64,000 nt of DNA from Pseudooceanicola pacificus. Its GTDB lineage: Bacteria; Pseudomonadota; Alphaproteobacteria; Rhodobacterales; Rhodobacteraceae. Positions 34,486 to 43,048 of this stretch are shown here, in pieces. The position numbers and the translations under genes are program-made. The stretch lies in contig NZ_WNXQ01000004.1 in NCBI RefSeq assembly GCF_009789075.1, forward strand, positions 349,681-413,680. The letters run 5' to 3'. Numbering within the stretch: position 1 is the stretch's first letter; each line of letters opens with the position of its first letter. The notes under the pieces were generated by a model. That model was given only the letters and a program-made list of their open reading frames with translations. It was not told where the DNA came from and searched no databases.

Positions 34486-34857
34486 ATGCGGCTTGACCAT
34501 GTGACGATCCGGACGGCGCATCCGGCCGAGACGCGCGATTTCTTCCTCGCGGTCTTCGATCGGCTTGTCGAAAGGCCACGCCCCCGCGCCATCCAGCGCA
34601 TTCCGGGCCACTGGCTCTTTTCCGAAGGCGACCCGATCCTGCACATCATCGGCGTGCCGGGCACCGACGTCGATACCGCGTCAGAGGCCTGGGACCATGT
34701 GGGCTTTCGGCTGACGGGCCATGACGCGTTCTGCGCCAGGCTGAACCAGCTGGGCATTGCCTATTCGCGCATGGCCCTGCCCGAACTGGAGGAGCGCCGG
34801 ATTTTCCTGCGAACCCCCTTTGGGCCAGTCATCGAGGTGGTCTTTCGCGACGCGTGA
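34486..34857 (+). CDS. VOC (glyoxalase/extradiol-like) family protein
   Basis: A 123-residue single-module VOC protein: LDHVTIRTAHPAETRDFFL at the start, HWLFSEGDPILHIIG, DHVGFRLTGHDAF and a final FLRTPFGPVIEVVF. Histidines in LDHVT and LHIIG and the last Glu are in the positions of the usual metal ligands. It could be a lyase, isomerase, epimerase or dioxygenase. It follows the aldehyde dehydrogenase gene by 77 bases and is probably the last gene of the transketolase operon. It has no strong ribosome site. Confidence 0.78.
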   Translation: MRLDHVTIRTAHPAETRDFFLAVFDRLVERPRPRAIQRIPGHWLFSEGDPILHIIGVPGTDVDTASEAWDHVGFRLTGHDAFCARLNQLGIAYSRMALPELEERRIFLRTPFGPVIEVVFRDA

Positions 34858-34911
34858 TTGCGGCCGCCATCCCGCCCGTGCCCCGTGGCCCGGCGGCCAG
34901 CGGGCCGTGGC

Positions 34912-36219
34912 TCACGTCGCGCCGCCGATCCGTTCCTTGAACCGGGCCCAGGCCAGGGCAGGGGTCACGCCTGCGGGCCAGAAGGGCTGGAAGGGGATCG
35001 TCTTGATCGGGCTGGTCGGAAAGACGGGGTCGTGTGTGTCGCCCGCAACCAGCATCGCCGCCAGCTCTCGCCCCATGGCCGTGGCCATCGCGACGCCCCG
35101 GCCGTTGAACCCCACACAGGCGAACCCGGTTTCGCCGTAACGATGCACATGCGGATAGTGATCCTGGGTCAGGGCGACCCGGCCGTTCCAGCCGTATTCC
35201 CACCCGACCTGTCCGATCCCGGGCCAGAGCCGTTCGGCATAGCTGGCCAGCGAGGGAAAGGCACCGGGGCCGTTCGCATCCCCCATCCGGCCACGTCCGC
35301 CAAAGATCAGCCGGAGGGAGGCATCGACCCGGTAATAGGTCGTCACCGGGCCGACCTCGAACAAGGACTGCCCGCCCGCGAGGAGCCTGGCCGCCATCTC
35401 TTCGGGCAGGGGCGCCGAGGCGAGGATCGAGCTGAATACCGGGATGACCGAGCGGCGCAGGCGCGGGACCAGCCCGTCGGTGTAGCCATTGGTGGCAAAC
35501 AGGACCTTCCTGGCCCGCACGCGGCCCTCGCCGGCGGTCAGGGTCCAGTGTCCACCCTGCTCGTCGGCCTTCACCACCGGGCTGTTGGACCAGATCGCAA
35601 CCCCCTGGGCGCGGACCGCCGCCGCCAGCCCCCGGGCGTATTTCAGCGGATTGATCTGCCCGCCCTTGGGATCGAACAGACCGCCCGCATAGGAGGGCGT
35701 GCCAGTCGCATGGGCCATATCCTCGGCGCTCAGCAGCTCGCAGGGCAGGCCGTGGCGCCCCATCTGGCCCGCAAGATCGCGAAGCTGGGCCATGTGGATG
35801 TCATCCGTCGCCGCGCGAAGGGTGCCGCCGCGCCTGATGTCGCATGCGATCTGGTGCGACTCCACCAGTTCGAACACCCGGTCCGGCGCGTCTTGCGAGA
35901 AACGCACCGCCCAGGGACCGAACCGGGCGGCCACCTCGTCGGGCCCGTGTTTCAGACCCGGGTTGATCTGGCCGCCATTGCGCCCCGACGCCCCCCAGCC
36001 CGGCTCGTTCGCCTCCAGCACGACGCAGTCCACCCCCATCTGGGCAAGGTGCAGCGCGGTGGAAAGGCCGGTGAACCCGGCCCCGACGATGGCGACCTCG
36101 CAGGTCACCTCGGCCCGCAGCGGCTCGCGCTCACGTTCGGTGCTGCGTGCCTCTTCGGCGTAGAGAGAGCCGGGCATCGGTCGGCCCGGGCGAGTGGTGA
36201 CAAAATCGACGAGCTTCAT
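34912..36219 (-). CDS. FAD-dependent oxidoreductase, DadA/PuuB-like
   Basis: A 435-residue flavoprotein. The N-terminal dinucleotide fold reads VAIVGAGFTGLSTALHLA (about 28-45) with the acidic end VVLEAN and GASGRNGGQINPG, a pattern of gamma-glutamylputrescine- and glycine/D-amino-acid-oxidase-like enzymes. The C-terminal FAD contact is VGFNGRGVAMATAMG. Start 36219 has GGACAGG upstream. It is divergent from the XRE-cupin regulator, a combination common in polyamine or amino-acid catabolism. Probable role: oxidation of an amine or amino acid; substrate unknown. Confidence 0.88.
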   Translation of the reverse strand: MKLVDFVTTRPGRPMPGSLYAEEARSTEREREPLRAEVTCEVAIVGAGFTGLSTALHLAQMGVDCVVLEANEPGWGASGRNGGQINPGLKHGPDEVAARFGPWAVRFSQDAPDRVFELVESHQIACDIRRGGTLRAATDDIHMAQLRDLAGQMGRHGLPCELLSAEDMAHATGTPSYAGGLFDPKGGQINPLKYARGLAAAVRAQGVAIWSNSPVVKADEQGGHWTLTAGEGRVRARKVLFATNGYTDGLVPRLRRSVIPVFSSILASAPLPEEMAARLLAGGQSLFEVGPVTTYYRVDASLRLIFGGRGRMGDANGPGAFPSLASYAERLWPGIGQVGWEYGWNGRVALTQDHYPHVHRYGETGFACVGFNGRGVAMATAMGRELAAMLVAGDTHDPVFPTSPIKTIPFQPFWPAGVTPALAWARFKERIGGAT

Positions 36220-36404
36220 AACCTGTCCTGTGCCTGCACGGGTGCCGAGGGATCTCTGGCGGCCGCATCGGGAACTTGCACCAGGCATATGAAGTTTTCC
36301 ACGAGATTCTTCACAATTTCATTTCCTGTAGCGCAAACGCGCCAAACCCTCTACTTGTGACAATACCTCAGGGAGCGGCACAAGCCGCAGGGAGATGTGA
36401 GCAC

Positions 36405-37022
36405 GTGCCATCCAGTCCGAGCAAGACCGCCGCGGCCTCGCCTCTCTCGACGCTTGCACCGCATTCCCGCCCCCGTATGGACGAGGCGGCCTTTGCCCGG
36501 TTGCGCGACCGCCGCAAGATGCGGCGGCTGTCGCTGAAGACCGTCGCGGAATCGGCGGGGATCTCGATCGGGATGCTCAGCCAGATCGAACGCGGGATCA
36601 GTTCGCCCAACTTCTCGACCATCAAGGCGATCTGCGCCGCGCTCGAAATGCCGCTGGACTGGCTGTTCGACCCGGCCAAGGGCCAGCACGAGGTTGTCGT
36701 GCGCGCCAACGAGCGGCGCGAGATGAACCTGGGCGAGAACACGATGGCCAAGTCGCTGCTCACGCCCGACGGCGTGCGCGGCATCCAGATGATGCTGATC
36801 ACGATTCCGCCCGGCATGAGTTCCACCGCCGAGCGGATGAACGAGGGCTACAAATGCGGCGCCGTCCTGACCGGATCGCTTGGCCTGAGCGTGTCAGAGG
36901 AGGTCAGCATCCTGAACGCGGGCGATTCCTTTGCCTTTGCCGCCAGCAAGACGCATCAGTACTGGTGCGAGGGCGACGAACCGGTCGAACTGATCTGGTG
37001 CGTGTCGCCGGCGATCTACTGA
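36405..37022 (+). CDS. XRE-type regulator with C-terminal cupin domain
   Basis: A 205-residue regulator (PuuR-like architecture). The helix-turn-helix lies about residues 30-85 (LRDRRKMRRLSLKTVAESAG, then MLSQIERGISSPNFST) and a cupin effector domain about 125-205 (YKCGAVLTGSLGLSVSEE, ILNAGDSFAFAASKTH). I chose GTG 36405 because GGGAGA lies 9 bases upstream; ATG 36477 is an alternative without such a site. It is divergent from the DadA/PuuB-like oxidase and probably represses it. Confidence 0.88.
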   Translation: MPSSPSKTAAASPLSTLAPHSRPRMDEAAFARLRDRRKMRRLSLKTVAESAGISIGMLSQIERGISSPNFSTIKAICAALEMPLDWLFDPAKGQHEVVVRANERREMNLGENTMAKSLLTPDGVRGIQMMLITIPPGMSSTAERMNEGYKCGAVLTGSLGLSVSEEVSILNAGDSFAFAASKTHQYWCEGDEPVELIWCVSPAIY

Positions 37023-37300
37023 CACCTGCCCGCCGGCGAACCCGGTGGCCTGTTGCGGGTGTCGCGGATCCGCCGGGGCCGAACCCGACCCTCCGGCAGA
37101 CCCCGGGGTGACCCCTCGCGCCACCGCCCGGTCAGCGCAGTGCGCCACGGCGCGTCCTGTTGGCGGTTTCACCTTTGGAATCCACTCAAAACAGTTGTGC
37201 CGGGATGCGGCTACCCCCGCCCGCTCAGGCGCGTAGGCTGCGGCCACCTTGTCACCAGTCGCGTGACCGAGGTCCTTGAAACGACTTCGCGAGAATAGAG

Positions 37301-38578
37301 ATGGCCATGACGAACAGCCTCAAACGAACCATATGCGCCTGTGCCTGCGCCCTGGGTGTGGCAGCCGCTCCGGGCACGGTATCCGCCCAATCGAACACCG
37401 AATCCGGCTGGGTCACCACATGGTCGGCCAGCCCGCAACCGATATGGGAGGGGAATTTCCCGCTCCCGACCCTGTTGCCGTTCAATCTGTGGCAGCAGAC
37501 CCTCCGCCAGCCGCTGCGCATCTCGCTGGGCGGCAAGAGCTTTCGCATCGTGCTGTCGAACGAATACGGGCACGACCCGCTGCCGGTCGACGGTGTCTCT
37601 GTCGCCGTCTCGACAGGCGGCGGGGCGATCGACCTGTCGACACATCACGCGGTGACCTTTTCGGGGCAGGGCGCATTCGTGATCCCGGCCGGCGCGCCCA
37701 TGGTCAGCGATCCGGTGCCGATGGAGGTCGCCAGCCTGTCCGAACTGGCCGTTTCGATGCATTTTTCGCGCCCGACCGAAATCCGGACATTTCACTGGGA
37801 TGGCCAGGAAACCTCGTACCTCGCCCCCGGCGATCAGACGGGGGCCGCCGAGATGACCGACGCGGCGGAACTGCCCACCCGGATTTTCCTGAGCGATATC
37901 CTTGTCGAGGCGAACCCCGAGGTCCGTGGCGTCGTGGCCTATGGCGACTCGATCACGGATGGCGCCGCATCGGGCCCCGATCTCAACGCGCGCTGGCCCG
38001 ACTTTCTGGCCGAGGCCCTTGTGGGATCGAATGTCGCCGTGGTGAACGCCGGCATCTCGGGGGCGCGGCTTCTGCACAGCAAGATGGGTGAAAACGCGCT
38101 GGCGCGGTTTGACAGGGACGTGTTGTCGCGACCGAATATCCGGACCGTGGTTCTGTTGATGGGCATCAACGACATTTCCTGGCCAGGTCAGGCTTTTGCC
38201 CCCGACGATCCGTTCCTGACGCTGGACGCGCTCAAGGCGGCCTATGCGCAGCTGTCCGCAAGGGCACGGATGAATGGCATACGGCTGGTGGTCGGAACGC
38301 TCACACCCTTCAAGGACGCGCTGAGCGGGTCCCCTCTTGAAGGCTATTACAGCCCGGAACGTGACAGGCTGCGCCAGGAGCTCAACAGCTGGATCCGGTC
38401 CTCGGATCTCTTCGACGCGGTTGTCGATCTTGACCGACTGGTCGCCGACCCGGACGATCCGGACCGGATCCGTGCCGATCTCCAGGCCGATCACCTGCAT
38501 CTCTCGCCCGAGGGGAACAGGGTCGTGGCCGCTGCAATGTCGCCGGACGTTCTGTTTGGCGAAGACGCGGCGAAGTAG
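37301..38578 (+). CDS. Exported SGNH/GDSL-family hydrolase
   Basis: A 425-residue protein with a signal peptide (about 1-30, TVSAQSN). A beta-rich N-terminal part of about 200 residues precedes the SGNH hydrolase domain: block I VAYGDSITDG with the nucleophile Ser, block II VVNAGISG, block III MGINDI and block V DHLHLSPEG. This matches extracellular esterases, often acting on carbohydrate acyl groups. It stands alone between divergent or gene-poor regions. Specific substrate unknown. Confidence 0.88.
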   Translation: MAMTNSLKRTICACACALGVAAAPGTVSAQSNTESGWVTTWSASPQPIWEGNFPLPTLLPFNLWQQTLRQPLRISLGGKSFRIVLSNEYGHDPLPVDGVSVAVSTGGGAIDLSTHHAVTFSGQGAFVIPAGAPMVSDPVPMEVASLSELAVSMHFSRPTEIRTFHWDGQETSYLAPGDQTGAAEMTDAAELPTRIFLSDILVEANPEVRGVVAYGDSITDGAASGPDLNARWPDFLAEALVGSNVAVVNAGISGARLLHSKMGENALARFDRDVLSRPNIRTVVLLMGINDISWPGQAFAPDDPFLTLDALKAAYAQLSARARMNGIRLVVGTLTPFKDALSGSPLEGYYSPERDRLRQELNSWIRSSDLFDAVVDLDRLVADPDDPDRIRADLQADHLHLSPEGNRVVAAAMSPDVLFGEDAAK

Positions 38579-39016
38579 CGATGCGCCAGCGGCGGCGGGA
38601 CTGTGGGGGCCGGTCGGGACAGTGCCGGGACCTTTCGGACCCGGGTCATGACCTCCAAAGCAGAGGTAAAATCAGATTGGCGTCCGCAGATGCGGGCGCT
38701 GAACCTTCCAGGCCATTGCCAGATCGTCATGCGCGACAGCGCGTTCCGGAACCCCGGCCTCGCGGGTCGGTGCACCGCATGCCTTGGGCCGTTCCTGGCG
38801 GCGGAAGGCAAATGTCTTGGCCCCCCGGTCTTTGGCACGTCTGAACCGCAGGCCTTGGCCGCTTGCGCCAAATGCCCCGGTCAATGAGCTGCGGTTGCCC
38901 TCCATCGCGGTGAACCGCATGAGCGCGGGGCAGGGCTGGACCCTCTCACACAAGCTGACCTTGTCCGATCCCCGGAATGGCCGGTGAACCCGGAGGCCGG
39001 GGCCCGGGTGACCGGC
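38579..39016. other. Gene-free stretch
   Basis: 438 bases without a supported gene between the GDSL hydrolase and the convergent epimerase gene. Short open frames on both strands (for example 38672-38953, minus) lack ribosome sites and family motifs. No repeat or clear hairpin was recognised. Confidence 0.5.
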
Positions 39017-40081
39017 TCATGCCGGATGCGCGGCCCCGGGCCGCCCGGGCGCGGCAGGCAGCATGCCATTGTCCCGATACCAGGCGACTTCGGCGGCAAT
39101 CGTCTCTTCCATCGGGCGGAAGGACAGGCCCAGCACTTCCCGCGACTTGGCCGGATCAAATCGGCTGCGGTCGAATTCGCGGCGCATGTTGCGCACGGCC
39201 GCCAGGCTCAGCAGCGCGGGGCGGCCTGTCAGGCGGGCGACGGCCTCCTGAACCCCGGCGATGAGCCATAGGGCCGCAGCCGGAATGCCCCGCCCGGGCG
39301 CGGCAACCCCGGTGGTCCTTTCGTACAGGCGCATCAGCTCTGCCATGGTGACATGCCGCCCGGCGGCCAGGTAATGCTCCCCCCGGCCTCCATGCCGCAG
39401 CGCGAGGATCTCGGCTTGCGCCACGTCGCGCGCATCGACAAATGCAAAGGTCGCGGGGGGAATGCCGGGCAGCTTGCCCCGCATGAAATCCAGCGTGAAC
39501 TGACCCGCCGCCGTCGGCCCGCGGTCGCCCGGCCCGTGCATCCAGCCCGGCATGACAAAGACGCCAAAGCAGTCGGGATGCCGGTCCAGATGCGCCATGA
39601 CGACACGGTCCGACAGGATCTTGGAGCGATAGTAATCATCCGCCCCCTCGACGGGGCGTTTCATGCTTTCGTCCACCAGTTGACCCTTGCCGCCGTCCAC
39701 CACGGCGATGGAGCTGGTGTGCACGATCTGGCGGATGCCGGCGCAATACGCCGCCGCCATCAGCTGCCCGGTCGCGTCGACATTGATCGCCTTGAGCTTG
39801 TCCCAATGACGGCCACCGTAATAGCTGTCGCGGAAATAGGCCGCGGTGTGAAACAGCGTGTCGCATCCGGCCAGGGCCGCCGCAAATCCCGGTACGTCCT
39901 CCATGTCGCCCTGCACGATTTCAAGCCCGTCCAGGGCCCCGAACTGCTGTCGCGCCTTTTCGGCCGAGCGTGCCAGGCCGCGCACCTGAACCCCCTCTGC
40001 CAGAAGCGCGCGGACCAGGTTGTTGCCCAGAAGCCCGGTCGCCCCGGTGACAAAGGCAACTTTGGTATCGCGTGCCATCAT
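39017..40081 (-). CDS. NAD-dependent epimerase/dehydratase (extended SDR, dihydroflavonol-reductase-like)
   Basis: A 354-residue extended SDR. Cofactor loop VTGATGLLGNNLVRALL near residue 10, LARSAEK after strand 2, HTSSIAVVDGG and the catalytic Tyr-x3-Lys in YYRSKILSD. It resembles the dihydroflavonol-4-reductase / hopanoid-associated sugar epimerase branch. The start (ATGATG) follows the upstream stop by one base, so it is coupled to the NTF2-like gene. Substrate unknown. Confidence 0.88.
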   Translation of the reverse strand: MMARDTKVAFVTGATGLLGNNLVRALLAEGVQVRGLARSAEKARQQFGALDGLEIVQGDMEDVPGFAAALAGCDTLFHTAAYFRDSYYGGRHWDKLKAINVDATGQLMAAAYCAGIRQIVHTSSIAVVDGGKGQLVDESMKRPVEGADDYYRSKILSDRVVMAHLDRHPDCFGVFVMPGWMHGPGDRGPTAAGQFTLDFMRGKLPGIPPATFAFVDARDVAQAEILALRHGGRGEHYLAAGRHVTMAELMRLYERTTGVAAPGRGIPAAALWLIAGVQEAVARLTGRPALLSLAAVRNMRREFDRSRFDPAKSREVLGLSFRPMEETIAAEVAWYRDNGMLPAAPGRPGAAHPA

Positions 40082-40082
40082 C

Positions 40083-40499
40083 TCAGCCCGGGTCCTGACC
40101 AAGCGTCTGCATCAGGGTGACGCGGTCGTAAAACACCTCTTCATGCGTCGCATGTGTGTCGTTGAAGGTGAAGAACCCGGCAAAGCGGAACCGGAACGGC
40201 TTCCCGTTTGGCGGGATCAGGTGGTCCCCGATGGCCAGGGACCCGGTGAAGGTGCCGGTGAACATGGCCGTCATCGCCATATGCCGGTCGTTCCAGGCGA
40301 CGGGCGACATCTCGACCGTCACATCGGGAAAGGCGTCGAACAGGGCCTGTTCGCGCGCCCGGGTCCCTTCGTGGCCGCGGGTTTCCGTCATCGGATCGAC
40401 GAAGTGAAAATCTTCGGACATCAGGGCAAGCAGCCCGTCCAGGTCCCGTGTGTTGAATGCGGCGGTGGCGCGCTCGGCGAAGTTGAAGGGAATGTGCAT
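40083..40499 (-). CDS. NTF2-like/SnoaL-like protein
   Basis: A 138-residue protein with the cone-shaped SnoaL-like fold pattern: AERATAAFNTRDLDGLLALM, EDFHFVDPM, ARAREQALFDAFPDVTVEM-type middle strands and the FRFRFAGFFTFND final strands. Family members are cyclases, isomerases or binding proteins. Start 40499 follows GAGGAGA; a longer frame to 40586 would run into the operator. It is divergent from the LysR gene. Confidence 0.78.
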   Translation of the reverse strand: MHIPFNFAERATAAFNTRDLDGLLALMSEDFHFVDPMTETRGHEGTRAREQALFDAFPDVTVEMSPVAWNDRHMAMTAMFTGTFTGSLAIGDHLIPPNGKPFRFRFAGFFTFNDTHATHEEVFYDRVTLMQTLGQDPG

Positions 40500-40570
40500 C
40501 TCGTATCTCCTCTGCCACGCCAATCTAGGGCAGGGGGCGCGCTGCAAGAACACACGGCAATGGACAATCG

Positions 40571-40588
40571 TTTTGCGCAGACGCAAAA
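40571..40588. promoter_or_regulatory. LysR operator, perfect dyad
   Basis: TTTTGCG-CAGA-CGCAAAA (7-bp arms), only 6 bases before the LysR start codon and 72 bases from the NTF2-like start. It is placed to allow autorepression and control of the divergent gene. Confidence 0.7.
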
Positions 40589-40594
40589 TGAACC

Positions 40595-41449
40595 ATGACC
40601 GATTGGGACGATCTTCGCGTGCTCCTCGCGATTTCGCGGCGGGGCAGTTTCCTCCAGGCCGGGCAGGCTTTGGGCATGGCGGCTTCGACCCTGTCGCGGC
40701 GCATCACCCGGCTGGAGGACGAGATCGGTGAACCCGTGGTCGAACGCGGCGTCGAGGGCCTGCGCCTGACGGCACGGGGGGCCGCCCTCGCCGTGACGGC
40801 GGAACGTCTGGAACGCGAACTCCAGCAGCAGACCGTCAGCATCAGCGGAGAGTTGTCCGGCGGTGTGACAGTCACGGCGGGCGACGGATTCGTGCCGGTG
40901 CTGACGCGGGCGATCGACCGCTATGTCGGCCTGCATCCGCGCTGCACCGTGGATCTGCTGGTGGATTCGACGCTCACCAAGGTCGCGCGGGGCGGGGTCG
41001 ATATCGCGGTCCGGACCATTCACCTGGGGGAACCGTCGCTGATCTATTCCAAGGTGGCGTCGCTGTCATTCGGCGTCTACTGCGCCCCGGACCATGCCAG
41101 CCGTATGGGCGAACACGCGCGGCCCGAGGATGCGCGGATGATCGACCTGTCGCCGCCATTCGATCAGACGGCCCACCTGCGCGCCGCGCGGGCGGCCGGG
41201 TTCGTATCGGTGCGGTTTCGGGTCTCGTCGTTCTCGGCCCAGCTTGAGGCCTGCACCAGCGGCTATGGCGTGGCGGTTCTGCCCGACCTTCTGGCAAATG
41301 GCCTGGTGCAGCCCTTTGGCCAGGTCGTATTGCCGCCGTTGGACGTGTTCCTGGTCACCCGGCCCCAGGCCCTGCGCCAACCCCATCTGCGCGCGTTCTT
41401 CGACGTGCTGCGCCATGCCCTGCGCGAGGAAGGAGAGCGGGCGGGCTGA
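40595..41449 (+). CDS. LysR family transcriptional regulator
   Basis: A 284-residue LysR protein with a short N-terminus: DLRVLLAISRRGSFLQAGQA, AASTLSRRITRLEDEIGEPV as recognition region, then the effector domain (GVDIAVRTIHLGEPSL, SGYGVAVLPDLLANG). The start overlaps the region downstream of a perfect dyad at 40571-40588. It is divergent from the NTF2-like/epimerase operon, its probable target, and converges on the PrpD-like gene. Confidence 0.92.
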   Translation: MTDWDDLRVLLAISRRGSFLQAGQALGMAASTLSRRITRLEDEIGEPVVERGVEGLRLTARGAALAVTAERLERELQQQTVSISGELSGGVTVTAGDGFVPVLTRAIDRYVGLHPRCTVDLLVDSTLTKVARGGVDIAVRTIHLGEPSLIYSKVASLSFGVYCAPDHASRMGEHARPEDARMIDLSPPFDQTAHLRAARAAGFVSVRFRVSSFSAQLEACTSGYGVAVLPDLLANGLVQPFGQVVLPPLDVFLVTRPQALRQPHLRAFFDVLRHALREEGERAG

Positions 41450-41532
41450 GACCGGCAAGATCAGACAGGTTCGCGGTGCCGCAGCGCGCGCCGCCAATGC
41501 CGGTGCGACCAGCCCGACAAGGCCGCCGGTCC

Positions 41533-42864
41533 TCAGACCCCGGCCATTGCCGCGGCCAGGGCGTCCAGGTTCGCCGCGTCCTTCACGGCGTCACATGCCG
41601 CGATCAACGGCGCTGCAACCAGTTCGTTGCCGCAGGCCAACCGCAGCTTTGCATCAATGTCGCTGTCGGTGAGCGGCTGCCCCAGACTGCCGCGCGCCTG
41701 TTCGACCTGGCGGCTCAGCCGCGTGCCGTCACTCAGCTCGACCGTCACGCACGCGCCGTTCAGGCTGTGGGACTCATCCACAAGGACCGAGACCTTTCGC
41801 CCCAACGCTCTGACAGCGGCATCGGCAACGGCGGCGTCGCTGAACTCTTCCGGCCCGGCGCGGCCGGTCAGCAGGGCCACGGCAGCGGCGTGCTGCGCAC
41901 TCACCTGCGCCATGTTGCCTGACGTGGGTGCGGGCCGGTCCGTGCGTGTTTTCAGCAGCGGATGTCCGGCCAGCTCAACGGCGCGGATCATCTCTGCCCG
42001 CCCGGCCAGGTCCGCGTGCAGGTCAATGCATGCGTCCAGCACCGGGTTGAGGACGACGCCGCAGGGATAGGGTTTCAGCGCCGTGTCCAGCATGTGCCAG
42101 CGCACCCCCAGATCGGCCACCAGCGCCTCGGGGTGGACCGCGCCGTTGCCCAGCACGTCGAGAAAGCCGAACCTCAGGCCAAGCGGATCCGCCGGCCCGT
42201 CCAGCCCCTCGCCGGCGAGCATCGCGGCCAGCAGCCCGTCCCGCGCGGCCCCGCCGACGCCAAGCGACTTGGCCCCGGTGCCCAGCGTTCCGACAAAACC
42301 CGAGGCGCGGGTCATCGCGCCGCCAAAGGCCCATTCCGTCTGCTCGGGCGACAGGCGCAGCAGCCGCGCCGCGCCACCTGCGGCACCGAATACGCCGCAG
42401 GTGGCGGTAATGTGCCACCCGGCGGCGTAGTGCTGGGGGGACAGAACATCGGCGAAACGGCAGGCGACCTCCATCCCGGCGGCAAGCGCCGACAGCAGCT
42501 CTGTCCCGCTGCGGCCCCGGTCGATGCCTGCCGACAGGACGGCACCGGCCACCGGCGAGGTCGGGTGCAGGATCGAGGGGATATGCGTGTCGTCGTAATC
42601 CAGCGCATTGGCCGCCGCCGCAGTGTACCACGCGGCCCAGAGCGGATCGGCGACCCCCGCCGCCCCGGCCAGCGGCACGCGGCCCGGGGTTCGCACCGCC
42701 ATTGCGGCCATCTTGCGCATCGAGGCCAGGCCGGATGCCGCCATCGCGCAGGCCAGCGCGTTTTTCAGCGCGAGCGCGGTGAAACGCAGCACCTCGTCCG
42801 GCGGGGTCGCCTCAAGGACGAACTGCGCCAGCAAGCGGCTCGGGCCGGGGCCGGTCTGTGTCAT
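41533..42864 (-). CDS. MmgE/PrpD family protein
   Basis: A 443-residue member of the MmgE/PrpD family, which includes 2-methylcitrate and cis-aconitate-type dehydratases/decarboxylases. Visible are the helical region DYDDTHIPSILHPTSPV near residues 93-109, HITATCGVFGAAGGAARLL and KPYPCGVVLNPVLDAC. Start 42864 follows GAGGAGGA. It is divergent from the P450 gene, with two copies of a shared dyad in the gap. It probably dehydrates or decarboxylates an acid intermediate; the exact substrate is unknown. Confidence 0.88.
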   Translation of the reverse strand: MTQTGPGPSRLLAQFVLEATPPDEVLRFTALALKNALACAMAASGLASMRKMAAMAVRTPGRVPLAGAAGVADPLWAAWYTAAAANALDYDDTHIPSILHPTSPVAGAVLSAGIDRGRSGTELLSALAAGMEVACRFADVLSPQHYAAGWHITATCGVFGAAGGAARLLRLSPEQTEWAFGGAMTRASGFVGTLGTGAKSLGVGGAARDGLLAAMLAGEGLDGPADPLGLRFGFLDVLGNGAVHPEALVADLGVRWHMLDTALKPYPCGVVLNPVLDACIDLHADLAGRAEMIRAVELAGHPLLKTRTDRPAPTSGNMAQVSAQHAAAVALLTGRAGPEEFSDAAVADAAVRALGRKVSVLVDESHSLNGACVTVELSDGTRLSRQVEQARGSLGQPLTDSDIDAKLRLACGNELVAAPLIAACDAVKDAANLDALAAAMAGV

Positions 42865-42923
42865 CTGGTCCTCCTCGGGGGCGATCGCGGGGACGGTAGA
42901 GGCCTCCCTTACCCCGGTCAATA

Positions 42924-42939
42924 TCGTATGACCGTATGA
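42924..42939. promoter_or_regulatory. GntR/FCD-type operator, copy A
   Basis: TCGTAT-GACC-GTATGA; the reverse strand reads TCATAC-GGTC-ATACGA, identical in both arms to copy B at 42980. It lies 60 bases upstream of the PrpD-like start. Confidence 0.6.
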
Positions 42940-42979
42940 CCAAGATGGGAGATTCCCGCTTGTCGTGCCTGAAAGTTCG

Positions 42980-42995
42980 TCATACCATCATACGA
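42980..42995. promoter_or_regulatory. GntR/FCD-type operator, copy B
   Basis: TCATAC-CATC-ATACGA, 54 bases upstream of the P450 start. A TTGTCG / TACCAT pair with 17-base spacing would place this site over the -10 element. Confidence 0.6.
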
Positions 42996-43048
42996 AATCA
43001 GGAGGAAACCGGCCACCGCATGCGCCGGAGCAGGGGCCGAGGGAAACG

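Noticed and set aside
36276..36404. Longer N-terminus for the XRE-cupin regulator
   Set aside because: The extra residues would be translated from the divergent promoter region and have no ribosome site; GTG 36405 is better placed.
38672..38953. Minus-strand frame that might be a transposase remnant
   Set aside because: No catalytic residues or terminal repeats can be seen; the resemblance is only to basic low-complexity sequence.
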